From Sympetrum striolatum (taxonomy: Eukaryota; Arthropoda; Insecta; Odonata; Libellulidae), in the NCBI GenBank assembly GCA_947579665.1, contig OX388344.1, positions 13,014,346 through 13,078,345 of the forward strand: a stretch of 64,000 bases of DNA, in the 5' to 3' direction. Numbering within the stretch: the stretch's first letter is position 1; the number at the start of each line of letters is the position of its first letter. Below are positions 61,756 to 64,000 of this stretch, piece after piece. The notes beneath the pieces are model-generated. The model had not been told where the DNA came from and searched no databases. It was given only the letters and a program-made list of their open reading frames with translations. The position numbers were made by a program, and so were the translations under genes.

Positions 61756-62543
61756 TTTTTACGACGTATTGGCCATAACGTATAACCGCCAGAAAAAATG
61801 TGATTTTGAACCTCGGTGCCATGGGTTCGATTCCAGAAGGCCCCAAAGTCGCGATTTTCCCTATAAGAATACATGGCGGGGATTTTCCAAAATTTTTTTG
61901 AGGCCCTTTGCGGAAAAGGAGAGAATTGAAATTCGAGGGACCGCTAGAAGCCGTGCATATCCAACGAAAATCAAAAAGACATCTTCGAATTTTGTCCATG
62001 GTTCGATGCTAGGTCGGTGCAAAAATCGGCCGTTTAAAATGCATTGCGGCGATTTTTAAGATTTTTTCTGGATCCTTTCCCGATAACATGGATACTTGAA
62101 ACTCGGAATGTCGATAGATATTATAAATATATTTCATAATAAAATTTTACATGTTCGCTCATGGTCCTTGGTTCGATCCCAGAGGACCATTTGAACTTCT
62201 CAATGCATTTCTTACGGAGATAACAAAAACAAAATTTAGGTACTTCCCGGTATGCTATCGACTTCAAACTTTTCAAGATACAAGAAAAGTCTTTACAAAT
62301 CAAACTTTGCACTCAAAGCTTACAATACGTCCTGGGTTCATACTTAGAGATGGTGATCTTCTGCTCTGCTGCATGGTTAGTTCACCAGTAAGACCCGGGT
62401 TTGATGACAGACGATGAAATTTCAGCGATTTTTAAGAAAAATTTCAATCCTTTTATTTTTTTTTGAGGACCGTCCTGATATGATGCCGATATGAAATTAG
62501 TTTTGCCGATCAGCTTGCAGTATGCAAGCTATATTTTACTCGT
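61756..62543 (+). repeat. Block 51, both ends rearranged
   Basis: Starts inside m6 (TTTTTACGACG) with no distal end. A deletion at about 62339 joins m3 (GTCCTGGGTTCA) directly to m1 (TACTTAGAGATGG), removing m2. m5-m6 segment nearly identical to that of block 52. Confidence 0.86.
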
Positions 62544-62598
62544 ATAATAGATAGATGCTTCTCCGGATTCATTCATGTATATAGATAGATAGATAGAG

Positions 62599-63670
62599 AG
62601 GATACAAATTCACAGGCTAAACTACAAGCGTCATTAACATGAAATTTTTATGACTTATTGGCCATTACGTGTAACCGCCAGATAAATTGCGAATTTGAAC
62701 CTCAGTGTCATGGGTTTGATTCCAGAGGGCCCCAAAGTCGCGATTTTCCCCATAAGAATACATGGCGGGGATTTTCCAAAATTTTTTTGAGGCCCTTTGC
62801 GGAAAAGGAGAGAATTGAAATTCGAGGGACCGCTAGAAGCCGTGCATATCCAACGAAAATCAAAGAGACATCTTCGAATTTTGTCCATGGTTCGATGCTA
62901 GGTCGGTGCAAAAATCGGCCGTTTAAAATGCATTGCGGCGATTTTTAAGATTTTTTTTGGATCCTTTCCCGATAACATGGAAACTCGGCACGTCGATAGA
63001 TATCATGAATATATTTCATAATTAATTTTGATATGTTCGCTGATGGTCCTTGGTTCGATCCCAGAGGGCCATTTGCACTTCTCAATGCATTTCTTACGGA
63101 GGTAACGGAAACAAAATTTAGGTACTTCCCGGCATGTTATCGATATCAAACTTAGCATGATACTAGAGCAAGTCTTTACAAATCAAACTGTGCATTCACA
63201 GCTTACAATAAGTCCTTGGTTCGACACCAGGTGTCTCTGCAATCAGAAGTTGATCCGATTTTTAGGAATTAATTTGAAACCTTTGCCAATAATATAGAAA
63301 CTTGAAATGTCGCATATAGATAGTGATCATATATAAATTTCATGAACATATTTTAGATTTCATAGATAGTCCTTGGTTCGAATCCAGAGAGCCATTTACA
63401 TTCGTGAAAAGTAGGACGTCGTTTCAGGCTGTTGCAGCCAATATTTCTGCTTGAATTTTCACACATAGTTAGAAATGGAGATCATCTATTGTAGTTCATA
63501 GTAAGTTGACCAGGAAGGCCCGGGTTCGAAGCCAGACGATGAAATTGCAGCGAATTTTAAGAATATTTTCAATCCTTTTCTTTTTCTTTGGAGGGCCGAC
63601 CGAATATAATGCCGATTTTAAATTATTGTTGTCGATCTGCTTGCAGTATGCAAGCTACATTTTACTCGTA
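62599..63670 (+). repeat. Block 52
   Basis: Complete block, type I end. The m6 motif is GGTTTGATTCC. It shares with block 51 the unusual GGCCCTTTGCGG in m5-m6, at an offset of about 889 bp. Confidence 0.9.
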
Positions 63671-63721
63671 TCTATTATATATAGACGCTTCTCCGGATAT
63701 ACTTATATATAAGTTATATAT
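63671..63721. repeat. Linker, TATACC variant
   Basis: TATTATATATAGACG, CTTCTCCGGATATAC and AAGTTATATA, as before blocks 33 and 44. Confidence 0.7.
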
Positions 63722-64000
63722 AGGGGATCAAAATTCTAACCATGTTCCACAAGTGCCACTGCCTTGAAATTTTTACGACGTTATGGCCATGACGTGTAAC
63801 CTCCAGGAAAAATCCGACTTTGAACCTCGGTGTCATGGGTTCGATTCCAGAAGGCCCCAAAGTCGCGATTTTCCCCATAAGATTACATGGCGGGGATTTC
63901 CGAAAATTTATTTTATGCACTTCCCGGAAAAGGAGAGAGTTGAAACTCGAGGGATCGCTAGATACCCCGCATATCAAAAGGAAACCATAAAGACATCTAC
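63722..64000 (+). repeat. Block 53, cut by window edge
   Basis: Type II end, m6 motif GGGTTCGATTCCAGAAGG near 63840 and the GATCGCTAGAT joining segment. The array continues beyond the window. Confidence 0.88.

Larger units (their letters stand above)
4352..64000. repeat. Higher-order array of ~1.08-kb blocks with B-box-like monomers
   Basis: About 53 blocks, mostly 1075-1110 bp, fill the window to its right edge. In GGTTCGA-sense order a block runs: distal end, m6, m5, m4, m3, m2, m1, hairpin, terminus. Characteristic motif surroundings are m6 GGGTTCGATTCCAGAGGGCC, m5 GGGTTCGATGCTAGG, m4 TTGGTTCGATCCCAGAGGG, m3 CCTGGGTTCGACACCAGG, m2 TTGGTTCGAATCCAGAGAGC and m1 CCCGGGTTCGATGCCAGAC. A second block class (N-class below) replaces m2-m4 by monomers with CCTGGGTTCGATGCCAGAGC and CCCGGGTTCGATGCCGGGCG. 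Outside the motif the monomers still share order: TTTCAAGT, then ATCGGGAAG, an A-run, AAAATCG, CAATGCATTT, AAACGG, then the motif (given here in the complementary sense). Spacing between motifs is about 143-178 bp. This is seen directly. The satellite/HOR interpretation is inference. Confidence 0.93.

Noticed and set aside
4396..64000. CENP-B box suspected from the conserved TTCG in ~170-bp monomers
   Set aside because: The required pattern TTCGNNNNANNCGGG is not met: the base at the A position is usually C and the CGGG is absent or misplaced.

Overview
The window is eukaryotic, A+T-rich and essentially non-coding. I could support no protein-coding gene, tRNA, rRNA or CRISPR array. Apparent ORFs are short (140 codons at most), begin and end at random points of repeats, and recur in both orientations because the repeats do. 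Long CA tracts, tetranucleotide microsatellites, transposon-like hairpin ends and plausible GT/AG splice signals point to an animal genome. An invertebrate, perhaps an arthropod, is my guess from the general look of the second repeat family; no gene is available to prove it.

Layout. Positions 1 to about 4351 are single-copy-looking flank with two G-run remnants and a possible spliced non-coding transcript (about 1500-2527). From 4352 to the right edge (59.6 kb, continuing outside) the window is one repeat array. Its unit is a block of about 1.08 kb. Each block has a hairpin end (GCTTGCA, 3-nt loop, TGCAAGC, about 15 nt, then a terminus ACTCGTA), six diverged monomers m1-m6 of about 145-180 bp, and a distal end of one of two kinds (type I, AGGATAC plus CACAGGCTAAAC; type II, GGGGATCAAAA plus AACCATGTTCCAC). 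I delimit about 53 full or partial blocks. Strand is given as the strand on which the shared motif reads GGTTCGA; on that strand the hairpin is at the 3' end. Blocks are separated by short AT/TAGA microsatellites and a linker repeat with core GCTTCTCCGGA. Orientation changes in long runs: minus 4.4-12.5 kb, plus 12.6-18.2, minus mainly 19.6-32.5, plus 33.5-45.8, mixed 45.9-48.1, minus 48.2-53.7, plus 53.8-61.1, a short minus piece, then plus to the edge.

The main observation is that all six monomers are distant copies of one ancestral unit of about 170 bp, and the best conserved piece is a motif of about 18 bp equivalent to the T-arm/B-box of a tRNA gene (GGTTCGANTCC, exact in m2 and m6). This makes a higher-order satellite with a regularly spaced B-box-like site about every 140-180 bp, more than 300 in the window, without visible A boxes. 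A second family (26595-30250 and 32517-33513) carries subterminal inverted repeats, about 315-bp internal repeats, a CA tract and a hairpin tail. It is inserted in the A-run of monomer m1, once as a tandem triplet and once at the centre of a 3.4-kb palindrome. The window therefore records satellite amplification, exchange between monomers, inversion and transposon nesting, as expected of heterochromatin or a similar low-gene region.
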